DNA from: Mycolicibacterium arenosum | Lineage (GTDB): Bacteria > Actinomycetota > Actinomycetes > Mycobacteriales > Mycobacteriaceae | Assembly: GCF_024320865.1 (NCBI RefSeq) | Contig: NZ_JANDBD010000001.1 | Location: 1-64,000 of the forward strand | DNA: 64,000 nt | Direction of reading: 5' to 3' | Part shown: positions 53,162 to 61,937 of the stretch, piece by piece | Position numbering within the stretch: the first letter of the stretch is position 1 | How the letters are laid out: each line of letters opens with the position of its first letter | Program-made: the position numbers and the translations under genes | Notes under the pieces: model-generated | Databases searched by the model: none | The model's input: only the letters and a program-made list of their open reading frames with translations | Told to the model about the DNA's origin: nothing

Positions 53162-55045
53162 ATGACCGAACCCGCACTGATCTCCGTCGACGACTTGTTC
53201 AAGCCGCCCACCAAGGCCGGGGCTTCGATCTCACCGGACGGCACCCGTGTCGCGTACCTCGCGCCGTGGCGGGACCGCCTGAACATCTGGGTGCAGAGCC
53301 TGGAGGGTGACGACACCCCGCAGCGCGTCACCGCCGACGACACCCGCAGCATCCTGCACTTCTCCTGGACGGACGACCCGCGCTGGCTGCTGTACCTGCA
53401 GGACACCGGCGGCGACGAGAACTGGCACGTGCTGCGCGTCGACCTCGACCACCCGGATAGCGAAGCGGTCGACCTGACGCCGTTCCCCGGCGTCATGTCC
53501 GCCTACGAGCCGCTTCCCGACAAGCCGGGCAAGGCGCTCGTGTACTCGAACAAGCGCGGCCCGCAGAGCATGGACGCCTACGAGCTCGACATCGCGTCGG
53601 GCGAGCTGACGATGCTGGCGGAGAACCCGGGCGACGTGATCGCCTGGCTCGCGAGCCGTCGCGGCGACCTGTTCGCGACGAAGCTGAACGCGCGCGGCGA
53701 TCTCGAAGTCCTGCAGTGGGACGAGCGGACCGATTCGCTGCGCTCGATCGCGCGATACGACGGCACGGACTACACCATGGGGATGTATCCGATGGTCGTC
53801 ACGCCGGATGGGAGCGGCATCTGGATGGGGTCCAACGAGGGCACCGACCGCACCCGGTTGGTGCGCCTCGACGTGGCCGACGGCAAGCAGTACGGCGTCG
53901 ACAGTCACCCGGTGTTCGACATCGACACGCGCGCCCAGGTGTGGGCGGGCCTGCCGGAGCCGCTGATTCAGAGCCGAGCCACCGGAGAACTGCTCGGCGT
54001 GCGGTATCTCGGTGAGCGCCAGGTCATCCACGCCCTGAATGCGGAGTTCGCCGACGTGCTCTCGGGTCTGGAGAAGCTCTCGGACGGTGACATCGGGGCG
54101 TTGTCCTCCGATGTCAAGGGGCGCAAGTGGGTGGTGAGTTTCACCCACGACCGCGATCCGAATGCGACCTACTTCTACGACCACGACACCGGCGAGAGTC
54201 GACTGCTGTTCCGTCCCTACCCTCACCTCGACCCGGAGCAACTCGCGCCGCTGCTCCCCGTGACCATTCCCTCGCGAGACGGGCTGGATCTGCACTCGTA
54301 CCTGATGCTGCCGCTCGGGTGGGAGGGGCAGGCGCCGCTCCCGCTGGTCCTCGTGGTGCACGGCGGGCCGTGGGCGCGCGACGGATGGATGTACGCGCCC
54401 GCCCTACAACTGCTCGCCAACCGCGGATACGCGGTGCTGCAGGTCAACTTCCGCGGATCCTCGGGGTACGGCAAGGCCTTCCAGAAGGCCGCGATCGGCG
54501 AGTTCGCGGGCAAGATGCACGACGATCTGATCGACGGCGTCGAGTGGGCGATCGCCCGGGGCTACGCCGACCGCGACCGGGTCGCGATCTTCGGCGGCTC
54601 GTACGGCGGTTACGCCACCCTGGTCGGCGTCACGTTCACGCCGGACGTGTTCGCGGCGGCGATCGACTACGTCGGCATCTCCAGTCTGGAGAACTTCATG
54701 AGGACGCTGCCGGAGGTCGCGCGGCCGCACCTGGCCAACAACTGGCACCGGTTCGTCGGCAATCCCGACGATCCGGAACAGCGTGCGGACATGCTCGCTC
54801 GCTCGCCGATCACGAAGGTCGACGAGATCCGCACGCCGCTGCTGGTCATCCAGGGCGCCAACGACGTTCGCGTCGTGCAGGCCGAATCGGACAACCTCGT
54901 CGAGGCGCTGCGGGCCAGGGGCGTGGAGGTGGAGTACATGATCAAGGACGACGAGGGACACGGATTCGTCAACCACGAGAACACGATCGACATGTGGAAC
55001 GCCGTCGATCGGTTTCTGGGCGAGCACCTCGGCGGACGCCGATGA
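53162..55045 (+). CDS. S9 family peptidase, acylaminoacyl-peptidase/POP-like (627 aa)
   Basis: Beta-propeller N-domain to about residue 370 (SISPDGTRVAYLAPW opening blade) and a POP-type catalytic domain: nucleophile GGSYGGYATL (Ser near 482), acid in LLVIQGANDVRVV, His in DDEGHGFVNHEN. It is the canonical S9C pattern, unlike the first S9 protein in this window. ATG 53162 has GGAG 5 nt upstream. First gene of an operon with a DUF3159 membrane protein and an SGNH hydrolase, driven by the MerR-type promoter. Confidence 0.92.
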   Translation: MTEPALISVDDLFKPPTKAGASISPDGTRVAYLAPWRDRLNIWVQSLEGDDTPQRVTADDTRSILHFSWTDDPRWLLYLQDTGGDENWHVLRVDLDHPDSEAVDLTPFPGVMSAYEPLPDKPGKALVYSNKRGPQSMDAYELDIASGELTMLAENPGDVIAWLASRRGDLFATKLNARGDLEVLQWDERTDSLRSIARYDGTDYTMGMYPMVVTPDGSGIWMGSNEGTDRTRLVRLDVADGKQYGVDSHPVFDIDTRAQVWAGLPEPLIQSRATGELLGVRYLGERQVIHALNAEFADVLSGLEKLSDGDIGALSSDVKGRKWVVSFTHDRDPNATYFYDHDTGESRLLFRPYPHLDPEQLAPLLPVTIPSRDGLDLHSYLMLPLGWEGQAPLPLVLVVHGGPWARDGWMYAPALQLLANRGYAVLQVNFRGSSGYGKAFQKAAIGEFAGKMHDDLIDGVEWAIARGYADRDRVAIFGGSYGGYATLVGVTFTPDVFAAAIDYVGISSLENFMRTLPEVARPHLANNWHRFVGNPDDPEQRADMLARSPITKVDEIRTPLLVIQGANDVRVVQAESDNLVEALRARGVEVEYMIKDDEGHGFVNHENTIDMWNAVDRFLGEHLGGRR

Positions 55046-55683
55046 CGCCGCTCGAGCGGATGGGCGGAGTGTCCGGACTGATCCACGCCAGCATCCCCAC
55101 CGTCGCCTACGTCATCGTCAACTCGATCGCCGGACTGAACGCTGCCGTCGTGGTGGCGGTCGGCGCGAGCGCCGGCCTGATCGCGCTTCGGTTGCTGCGC
55201 AAGGAGCCGCTGCAGCCTGCGATCTCCGGACTGCTCGGCGTCGCCATCGCGGCGCTGATCGCGTACTACACCGGGTCCGCCGAGAACTACTTCCTGCCGG
55301 GTATCTGGATCAGCCTGATCATGGCCGTCGTGTTCGCGGCCTCCGTCCTGGTGCGCCGCCCGCTGGTCGGAGTGCTGTGGAACCTGCTGCGCAGTGCAGG
55401 GCCCGATTCGGCGTGGCGCGACGACAGGGCCGTGCTGCGCGCGTTCGACCTCGCGACGTGTGTGTTCGTGGCGCTGTTTGCCGCGAGATTCGCTGTCCAG
55501 CACTGGCTTTACGACAGCGGCTTCACCGGCTGGCTGGCGTTCGCCCGCATCGGGATGGGCTACCCGCTACTCGGGTTGGCGCTGCTGGTGGTGTACTGGG
55601 CGGTGCGCCGGGCGAACCGGCGGCCCAACGTGTCCGACGTATCGGACGAATCGAAGGAGCGGATGATCGAGGTGCGGAGCTGA
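55042..55683 (+). CDS. DUF3159 integral membrane protein (213 aa)
   Basis: Six hydrophobic helices (residues about 17-35, 38-52, 62-78, 86-108, 135-155, 165-185), a layout and sequence (GGVSGLIHASIPTVAYVIVN) matching actinobacterial DUF3159. The C-terminal tail is charged (RANRRPNVSDVSDESKERM). Function unknown. The ATG overlaps the S9 stop (ATGA), so it is co-translated with the peptidase. Confidence 0.85.
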   Translation: MTPLERMGGVSGLIHASIPTVAYVIVNSIAGLNAAVVVAVGASAGLIALRLLRKEPLQPAISGLLGVAIAALIAYYTGSAENYFLPGIWISLIMAVVFAASVLVRRPLVGVLWNLLRSAGPDSAWRDDRAVLRAFDLATCVFVALFAARFAVQHWLYDSGFTGWLAFARIGMGYPLLGLALLVVYWAVRRANRRPNVSDVSDESKERMIEVRS

Positions 55684-56822
55684 TTCACCACGAGATCGAC
55701 ACCGGCCTGCTGCGCGGACTCGCCGAGCTCGAGCGCACCGACCTCGGGTGGCTGCCGCATCGACTGCCGTGGTCGGCCCGTGCGCAGTGCGACGACCCGC
55801 AGTTGCTCGGCGCCGAGGCGCAGCCGGCCGGGGTGCGGTTCGCGTTCCGGACGGCCGCAACGGTTATCGAGCTCGACACGGTGCGCACGCGGGTGGTGCT
55901 GACCGGGGTGCCGGAGCGTCCGGACGGCACCGTCGACCTGGTCCTCGACGGTCGGCTGAGCCGGCAGGCGGTGACCAGCGGAGGCAACGTGGTCCGCGTG
56001 GATCCGGCCACCGGCGCAAGCGATGTCGACACGGGGCCGGCGGCGACGATCCGCTTCGACGGGCTCGCCGCCGGTGACAAGGACGTCGAGATCTGGCTGC
56101 CGTATCACGAGCGCACCGAGGTGGCCGCGCTGCGCACCGACGCGCCGATAACCGTCGTGCCCGAGGGCCGTCGGCGCTGGGTGCATCACGGCAGTTCGAT
56201 CAGCCAGGGGTCGAACGCTGCGAGCCCGAGCACCACGTGGCCCGCACTCGCCGCCGCGCAGGCCGGCGTCGATCTGGTCAATCTCGGCTTCTCGGGTAGC
56301 GCACTGCTCGACCCGTTCACCGCACGAGCGATCCGCGACCAGCGGGCCGACGTCATCAGCGTCAAGCTGGGCATCAACCTGGTCAACGCGGACCTGCTGC
56401 GGCAGCGCGCCTTCGGGCCCGCGGTGCACGGCTTCCTGGACACGATCCGGGACGGACACCCCGACGTCCCGCTCGTCGTCATCGGACCGCTGTACTGCCC
56501 GATCCACGAAACCACACCGGGGCCCGGTGCTTTCGACGTCGAAGCGCTCGCCCGCGGTGAGGTGCGGTTCGCGGCGACCGGCGACCCGGCGGATGCTGCT
56601 CGGCCGGGCGGGCTCGGACGGCTGACGCTCGGCTGGATCCGGGATCAGTTGGCCGCCATCGTCGCGCGACGGCAACCCGATGACAGCCGGATCTCCTACG
56701 TCGACGGGCTGACGCTCTACGGGCCCGCCGATGCGGGCGCCCATCCGCTGCCCGACCGACTGCATCCCGATGCCGCGACGCACCGAGTGATCGCGCAGCG
56801 ATTCGCGCCGGCACTCACCTGA
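55680..56822 (+). CDS. SGNH/GDSL hydrolase (380 aa), non-canonical start
   Basis: A two-part protein. A beta-rich carbohydrate-module-like N-domain of about 160 residues (VRFAFRTAATVIELDTVRTR) precedes an SGNH hydrolase with WVHHGSSISQG (Ser), NLGFSGSALLDPF (Gly), SVKLGINLVNA (Asn) and a C-terminal DRLHPDAATHRV (Asp/His). Such enzymes remove acyl or acetyl groups from sugars or lipids. No ATG, GTG or TTG lies between the upstream stop and the conserved domain; CTG 55680, overlapping the DUF3159 stop, or ATT 55683 are the only plausible starts. Confidence 0.8.
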   Translation: MIHHEIDTGLLRGLAELERTDLGWLPHRLPWSARAQCDDPQLLGAEAQPAGVRFAFRTAATVIELDTVRTRVVLTGVPERPDGTVDLVLDGRLSRQAVTSGGNVVRVDPATGASDVDTGPAATIRFDGLAAGDKDVEIWLPYHERTEVAALRTDAPITVVPEGRRRWVHHGSSISQGSNAASPSTTWPALAAAQAGVDLVNLGFSGSALLDPFTARAIRDQRADVISVKLGINLVNADLLRQRAFGPAVHGFLDTIRDGHPDVPLVVIGPLYCPIHETTPGPGAFDVEALARGEVRFAATGDPADAARPGGLGRLTLGWIRDQLAAIVARRQPDDSRISYVDGLTLYGPADAGAHPLPDRLHPDAATHRVIAQRFAPALT

Positions 56823-56845
56823 CGACGCCGGTCGGCGTCGACTAC

Positions 56846-57142
56846 TCACCCGTCGTAGTCGACGCTCGTCATCATGCCCGCCGCTTGGTGATAGGTGTTG
56901 TGGCAGTGCAGCATCCAGGTGCCGGGGTTGTCCGCCGCGAAGGTCACGTCGAGCGAGCGTCGCGGTAGCACGACCACGGTGTCCTTCCGAGCGCCGGGGC
57001 CACCGTCGCGATTCACCACCTGGAACGTGTGGCCGTGCAAGTGCATCGGATGCCACATCATCGACGAGTTGGCGAACCGCAATCTTGACGTCTGCCCCTC
57101 GTGAACGACGACCAGAGCCGACTGGCGCGCTCCGACGTTCAT
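56846..57142 (-). pseudogene. C-terminal fragment of a multicopper oxidase
   Basis: 98 codons encode the last copper domain only: HPMHLHGHTFQVVN (type 1/3 ligands) and WMLHCHNTYHQAAGMM (HCHxxxH plus Met axial ligand). The two N-terminal cupredoxin domains of a normal 450-600 aa enzyme are missing, and there is no upstream sequence of that family. Remnant of a deletion or gene loss. Confidence 0.8.
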
Positions 57143-57204
57143 CCCTTCGGCATACGCGACCGCCCGACCGGTGGCTAGGGTCGAACGGCCCGCGCGGGCA
57201 CGCC

Positions 57205-57218
57205 GGGACCTTGGACCC
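57205..57218 (+). promoter_or_regulatory. DosR-box-like palindrome upstream of the P-type ATPase
   Basis: GGGACCTTGGACCC fits the core GGGNCNWWNGNCCC. It lies 113 nt before the ATPase start. Together with 60873 it flanks the gene cluster that contains an HRP1 homologue. Confidence 0.55.
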
Positions 57219-57331
57219 CAGCCGAAGGGGCAGCATGGCTCTCCCGCGCGGCATCGCCACCGGGTGAGTCTGAAACGTGTTCGGCGTTGCGCCGGTCGTA
57301 CATCGACGATGGCTGAGGAGATCGCGTTGCG

Positions 57332-59689
57332 ATGACTCCACTCGAACCCCTCCCAGTCCGTGGCTGGGGCCGGTTGCGCCCCTTCGCCGAACCCGCCCTT
57401 CTCGCCGTCACAGCCACGTGTCTAGCTGCCGGTGGACTGGCGTGGCTCGCGGGAGTTGTTCGCCTGGCGAACGGATGCTGGATCGCGGGAACCCTCGCCG
57501 CCGTCGTGCCCGCGGTGGCGTGGGTGGTGGCCGGTCTGCGGCGTAAACGCCTCGGAGTGGACCTCATCGCCGTGCTGTCGCTGGTTGGCACCCTGAGCGT
57601 CGGCGAGTACCTCGCCGGTGCCCTGATCGCGGTGATGCTGGCTGGCGGGCGAACGCTGGAGGCGAGGGCCACGCGCCGGGCGTCGCGCGATCTGCGGCGC
57701 TTGATGGAGCGGGCCCCGCGGCATGCGTCCCGCCGTGTCGGTGCGCGCGTGGAGACGATCCCGCTGACGGATGTGAAGGTCGGAGATGTGCTCGTCGTAC
57801 GGCGCGGTGACGTCGTGCCGGTTGACGGTCGGGTCGTGGACGGGACGGCGGTGCTCGACGAGTCGGCGCTCACCGGTGAGTCGCGGCTGGTGGAGCGATC
57901 GGGAGGAGAGGCGGTCCGCAGCGGTGTCGTCAACGCCGGCAACGTATTCGAGATCGCTTCCTCGGCGACCGCGGCGGACAGCACCTACGCGGGCATCGTG
58001 CGACTTGCGCGCGAGGCGGCGGCGGACAACGCACCGGTGGTTCGATTGGCCGATCGGTGGGCAGCCTATTTCCTTCCCGTCGCGTTGCTGCTCGCAGCCG
58101 CCGCGTGGATCGCCAGTGGCTCGGCGGTACGGGCCGTCGCAGTACTCGTGGTCGCCACGCCGTGTCCACTGCTGCTTGCCGCCCCGGTCGCCATCGTGTC
58201 GGGGCTGTCGCGGGCTTCGCGTGCGGGGGTGATCATCCGCGGCGGCGGGGCGATGGAGAGCCTCGGCCGTGCGAGAACTCTGGTGATGGACAAGACCGGA
58301 ACGCTGACAGCGGGTCGTCCGATCGTGGTCGACGTCCTCGCTGCACCCGGCGCGACACCGACCGACGTGCTGCGCATCGCCGCGTCGGTGGATCAGCTGT
58401 CACCGCACGTGCTCGCAGAAGCGATCGTCAGCGCAGCGCTCGCTCGCGGGCTGCAGTTGTCCACACCTACCGATGCCGTCGAAACACCGGGCAACGGCAT
58501 TGCGGGAAAGCTGAATTCGCACACGGTGGCAGTGGGGAAGCTGCCCGACGAGGCCGTCCTCGAACCGTGGGCTCGGGGCGCCGTGAGTCGTGCTCGACTC
58601 GACAACGCCGCGCTCGCGTGGGTGTGCGTCGACGGAGAGCCGACAGGCGCAGTTCTCCTGCGGGATCCACTGCGCCGCCAGGCCTCGCGCACGATGCGAC
58701 GGCTCCGCCGGGCGGGAATCGATCGGCTGGTCATGCTCACGGGTGATCGCGTCGAGCCGGCGAGCGAAGTCGGCACCGTGCTCGGCCTCGACGAGGTGCA
58801 CGCTCAGCTGAGCCCGGAGGACAAGGTGAACGCCGTCCTCGCTGAACGGGATCGCGCGGTGACGGTGATGGTCGGTGACGGTATCAACGACGCACCAGCG
58901 CTTGCGGCGGCGACCATCGGCGTCGCGATGGGGGCACGGGGTGCGACCGCCTCGTCGGAGGCGGCCGACATCGTGCTCACCGCCGATCGCCTGGACCGGC
59001 TCGCGGACGCGATCGACATCGCGCACCGATCACGCCGGATCGCGGTGCAGAGTGCTGCCGTTGGAATGAGCATGTCGCTGCTGGCGATGGTCGTCGCCGC
59101 CTTCGGCTGGTTACCCCCGGCGCTGGGAGCGGTTCTGCAGGAGGGTATCGACGTCGCGGTCATCCTCAACGCGCTGCGGGCGCTTCGCGGCGACCCGGCC
59201 CTCGACACCACGATGCGCGCCGATACCAGGAACCTGCTGCGCCGATTCGCGGGCGAGCACGACGAGTTGCGCGACGCTCTCGAGTCGATCCGTGCCAGCG
59301 CGGACCTGTTGGTGGAGGCCCCTGACGACGAAGCGCTACACGCTGTGGTCTCGGCCCACGCGATGCTGACCGACCGCGTGCTGCCGCACGAGCGCGCGGA
59401 GGAGACCGAGTTGTACCCGGCGCTCGCAGCCCCGTTGCGAAGCGGCGAAGCCACCGCGACCATGAGTCGGATGCACGCCGAGATTCAGCGCCTGGCCGAC
59501 CGTATCGGGGTGCACGTGCACCTGGCTCAGGAGGCCGGACGGATCGAGGACGGACAGGTCGACGACCTACTGGCATGTCTGTACGGCCTGTACGCGCTGC
59601 TCCGTCTGCACTTCGTGCAGGAGGAGGAGAACTACTTCACGCTGACACAGGACGACGACGTCGTGGTCAGCGCAGATGCGCTTCGGTGA
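57332..59689 (+). CDS. P1B-type ATPase fused to a C-terminal hemerythrin domain (785 aa)
   Basis: Membrane transporter ATPase: helices 1-4 to about residue 130, actuator TGES (near 190), TPC motif (residues 276-278) in the membrane, phosphorylation site DKTGTLT (Asp320), nucleotide domain and GDGINDAP (near 520), then two final helices. The usual HP of heavy-metal ATPases is replaced by SPH (QLSPHVLAEA near 360). From about residue 632 there is a hemerythrin-like domain with spaced His/Glu ligands (FAGEHDELR, VVSAHAMLT, LPHERAEETELYP, SRMHAEIQ, LLRLHFVQEEENYF). It may couple metal transport to oxygen, NO or iron sensing, inferred from the fusion. Confidence 0.9.
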   Translation: MTPLEPLPVRGWGRLRPFAEPALLAVTATCLAAGGLAWLAGVVRLANGCWIAGTLAAVVPAVAWVVAGLRRKRLGVDLIAVLSLVGTLSVGEYLAGALIAVMLAGGRTLEARATRRASRDLRRLMERAPRHASRRVGARVETIPLTDVKVGDVLVVRRGDVVPVDGRVVDGTAVLDESALTGESRLVERSGGEAVRSGVVNAGNVFEIASSATAADSTYAGIVRLAREAAADNAPVVRLADRWAAYFLPVALLLAAAAWIASGSAVRAVAVLVVATPCPLLLAAPVAIVSGLSRASRAGVIIRGGGAMESLGRARTLVMDKTGTLTAGRPIVVDVLAAPGATPTDVLRIAASVDQLSPHVLAEAIVSAALARGLQLSTPTDAVETPGNGIAGKLNSHTVAVGKLPDEAVLEPWARGAVSRARLDNAALAWVCVDGEPTGAVLLRDPLRRQASRTMRRLRRAGIDRLVMLTGDRVEPASEVGTVLGLDEVHAQLSPEDKVNAVLAERDRAVTVMVGDGINDAPALAAATIGVAMGARGATASSEAADIVLTADRLDRLADAIDIAHRSRRIAVQSAAVGMSMSLLAMVVAAFGWLPPALGAVLQEGIDVAVILNALRALRGDPALDTTMRADTRNLLRRFAGEHDELRDALESIRASADLLVEAPDDEALHAVVSAHAMLTDRVLPHERAEETELYPALAAPLRSGEATATMSRMHAEIQRLADRIGVHVHLAQEAGRIEDGQVDDLLACLYGLYALLRLHFVQEEENYFTLTQDDDVVVSADALR

Positions 59690-60362
59690 CGAGTCGTGGT
59701 GTCCTCGCGGATGTCAGCACCTTCTCGCTGCGCAGCTTCTCGGCCCGCTCGCGGATGCCGCGCATCATCTTCTGCTCCATGACGAAGTGCGGAATGTCGA
59801 ACCAGGGCTTCCCGACTGCGCCCCCGCTGCCGCGGACCAGGAGTCGGGACCATCCACCCTCGATACCGCGAACGACGAAAACCCAGGCACCGGACGCCTT
59901 CTCGCCCCGTCCAAGGCGATCGAAATCGGGTGGGGACACCAGGACCAGATGCGAATTCTCCGCGACGGCCGCGACGACCTGCCGAGCTCGCGGCCCGAAT
60001 CGCCGCGCCAGCCAGACCGTGTCGCCGACATGCAGCTCCTGCCAGTCGGGATGGACGCGGTCGGCGTTGTGGATGTCCGCCCCGACGAGGCGTTCGAGCC
60101 ACGCGTAACTGTAGAAGCCGCCGCGCCCCTCACCGATCTGGGCGAGCCACGGCCACACCTCGTCGGGCGCGGCGTCGATGGTCACCGCACGGGTGGTGCG
60201 CGGCAGGTGAGCCCCGACCAGGTCGTCGCCCGGCAGCTCCGCGTCCACTTCGGTGGGATCCGCACCCCAGGTGTACATCCACGGGCGCACGTGTCTGTGG
60301 TAGCCCGCGCCGAACCCCGCTGCGGCCATCACACTCGAGACGATCCTGTGTTGGGTTCCCAT
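59667..60362 (-). CDS. SRPBCC/START-like ligand-binding protein (231 aa)
   Basis: A START-type pocket domain: TTRAVTIDAAPDEVWPWLAQ (near residue 65) followed by beta strands and a long C-terminal helix (FVMEQKMMRGIRERAEKLR). Such proteins hold hydrophobic ligands or assist polyketide-like reactions. ATG 60362 is used (in-frame GTG 60368). It lies 14 nt downstream of the Ddn-like gene on the same strand and its 3' end overlaps the ATPase gene by 23 nt. Confidence 0.82.
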   Translation of the reverse strand: MGTQHRIVSSVMAAAGFGAGYHRHVRPWMYTWGADPTEVDAELPGDDLVGAHLPRTTRAVTIDAAPDEVWPWLAQIGEGRGGFYSYAWLERLVGADIHNADRVHPDWQELHVGDTVWLARRFGPRARQVVAAVAENSHLVLVSPPDFDRLGRGEKASGAWVFVVRGIEGGWSRLLVRGSGGAVGKPWFDIPHFVMEQKMMRGIRERAEKLRSEKVLTSARTPRLVTEAHLR

Positions 60363-60375
60363 GTCCACCCCGTCG

Positions 60376-60816
60376 TCAACTTTCCTCGCTGGAGTCGGAT
60401 GGATCCCGTTGATCAGCGGATGCGACGTTCAGGTGCACGAAGGACTTGATGCCGAAGCGCTTGAAGACGCGGCGACGGTTCGGTGGGAGTTCCGCCTCGG
60501 CCGTCGCGGCGACCACGACCGTCGGCATCTGCACGGTGTAGGTCCGTCCGGCGTAGCGCATGGTTCCCGAACCCTGTGCCTGCAGGTTCTGCAACCAATC
60601 GACGTGTTCGCCGTACGGCAGCGGAACGACGAAGCCGTCGACCACCCGGTCGGCGACTACGGGTGTGCGGTAGTGCTTTCCGGTCCGCCTGCCGGTGTGG
60701 TTGATGACCGAGGCGTAGAAGCCGCCACGCCCCGCCGCCATCAACATCACGGGGTTGAGTACGTGCTTGTTGAACACGCGAACCAGGTCGCGCGGCGCCG
60801 TCTTCTCGGTTGACAT
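60376..60816 (-). CDS. Deazaflavin (F420)-dependent nitroreductase family protein, Ddn-like (146 aa)
   Basis: Split-beta-barrel flavin/F420-binding protein: FNKHVLNPVMLMAAGRGGFY, TGRRTGKHYRTPV (phosphate-contact loop) and WLQNLQAQGSGTMRYAGRTY are typical of the Ddn/Rv3547 group, which use reduced F420 to reduce quinones or nitro drugs. It diverges from the HRP1 gene across a region with a DosR-box-like site and forms an operon with the SRPBCC gene. Confidence 0.85.
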   Translation of the reverse strand: MSTEKTAPRDLVRVFNKHVLNPVMLMAAGRGGFYASVINHTGRRTGKHYRTPVVADRVVDGFVVPLPYGEHVDWLQNLQAQGSGTMRYAGRTYTVQMPTVVVAATAEAELPPNRRRVFKRFGIKSFVHLNVASADQRDPSDSSEES

Positions 60817-60851
60817 GCCGCCATTTTCGAGAGTCTCGACGGCGAGGAGTA

Positions 60852-60886
60852 GGGCCTGTCGACCTCTGAAATGGGCCCTTGGACCC
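60852..60886. promoter_or_regulatory. Two DosR-box-like sites between ddn-like and HRP1 genes
   Basis: The better site is GGGCCCTTGGACCC (60873-60886). A weaker one, GGGCCTGTCGACCT (60852-60865), has its centre 21 bp away, two helical turns. A -10-like TAGCGT at 60911-60916 precedes the HRP1 gene. Placement suits a shared divergent DosR-controlled promoter. Confidence 0.6.
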
Positions 60887-60954
60887 TTCGGCAGCCGGCG
60901 CGGACGAACGTAGCGTGGGCGCGAGAATGTGAATCTTCCAACAGGAGGTCGGAA

Positions 60955-61398
60955 ATGACCACAGCGCGGGACATCATGAACCCGGACGTGACATGCGTGA
61001 CCGCACAGGCGTCGCTCGTCGAGGCGGCCGCGAAGATGCGTGAACTGGGTGTCGGCGCTCTTCCGATCTGCGGCGACGACGACAACCTACAGGGCATGCT
61101 CACCGACCGGGATATCGTCGTGAAAGCCGTTGCCGCCGAGCTTGATCTGGCCGCCACCGCGGTCGGAACGCTCGCCCAGCACACGGTGTACTGGGTGGAT
61201 GCGGCCGCCACCATCGAGCAGATGCTGCTGGTCATGGAGGAGCATCAGGTGCGTCGGGTTCCGGTGATCGAGGAGCACCGACTGGTCGGCATCGTGACCG
61301 AGGCCGACATCGCTCGGCACCTGCCCGAGCACGCCGTCGTCGATTTCGTCAGGGCCATCTGCGCGCAGAAGGCCATCAGCGGACACGGTGAGAGGTGA
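60955..61398 (+). CDS. hrp1: Hypoxic response protein 1 homologue (CBS-domain protein)
   Basis: 147 aa with two CBS motifs (residues about 1-60 and 70-130), very close to Rv2626c: TTARDIMNPDVTCV, ALPICGDDDNLQGMLTDRD and VMEEHQVRRVPVIEEHRLVG then IVTEADIARHLPEHAV. HRP1 is one of the strongest DosR-induced proteins in M. tuberculosis and is also secreted. ATG 60955 follows ACAGGAGG. The next gene overlaps by 4 nt (GTGA). The homology is clear; the exact ligand is not. Confidence 0.93.
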   Translation: MTTARDIMNPDVTCVTAQASLVEAAAKMRELGVGALPICGDDDNLQGMLTDRDIVVKAVAAELDLAATAVGTLAQHTVYWVDAAATIEQMLLVMEEHQVRRVPVIEEHRLVGIVTEADIARHLPEHAVVDFVRAICAQKAISGHGER

Positions 61399-61916
61399 CG
61401 ACCACGCCGGTGATGCCTTCGAAGAACGTCACACGGTGGAAGCCGGTTGCCGCCGCGATCGGCGTCATCGCCGTCGGCGCCGCCGCGGCCGTCGGTGGTT
61501 TCGCCGTGGGACGGGAATCGTCGATCGGCCCCATGTCGTCGCGACCGAACGAGAAGAGCGTGGAGCAGTGGTGGACGGATCACCGCACGGACGTCGCCGC
61601 GCTGCGCTCGTCCATCCACAAGTCGCAGGTCGCGTTGGAGCGAGAGGACCTGTCGGCGTTATCGGCAGCCTGCCTGACGATGCACGACGACGCGGTCATC
61701 ACGCTGAAGTCGGATCTTCCTGCGCCCGAACGTGAGTTGGACTCGAAACTCCGTGGTGCCATCGAGGACGCACACGCCGCGTCGCACATGTGCCTTGCCG
61801 CCGAAGCGGGATCCATCAACAACTACGCCGGCGAGTTCCGCTCCCAGATGGCGGCGTCCGATCGGCAGCTGAAGGCCGCTGAAGACTCCTTGGGCGGCCA
61901 TCCCGCCACGGCGTGA
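61395..61916 (+). CDS. Membrane-anchored helical protein of unknown function (173 aa)
   Basis: One N-terminal helix ([20 protein letters not shown], residues about 17-36) anchors a mostly helical exported domain with Cys at residues about 92 and 125 (AACLTMHDD, SHMCLAAEA). No family recognised. GTG start overlaps the HRP1 stop, so it belongs to the same operon, and its expression should follow hypoxia control if the DosR boxes are real. Confidence 0.65.
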   Translation: MTTTPVMPSKNVTRWKPVAAAIGVIAVGAAAAVGGFAVGRESSIGPMSSRPNEKSVEQWWTDHRTDVAALRSSIHKSQVALEREDLSALSAACLTMHDDAVITLKSDLPAPERELDSKLRGAIEDAHAASHMCLAAEAGSINNYAGEFRSQMAASDRQLKAAEDSLGGHPATA

Positions 61917-61937
61917 GAGGGCGGCCAAGACCTCGCC

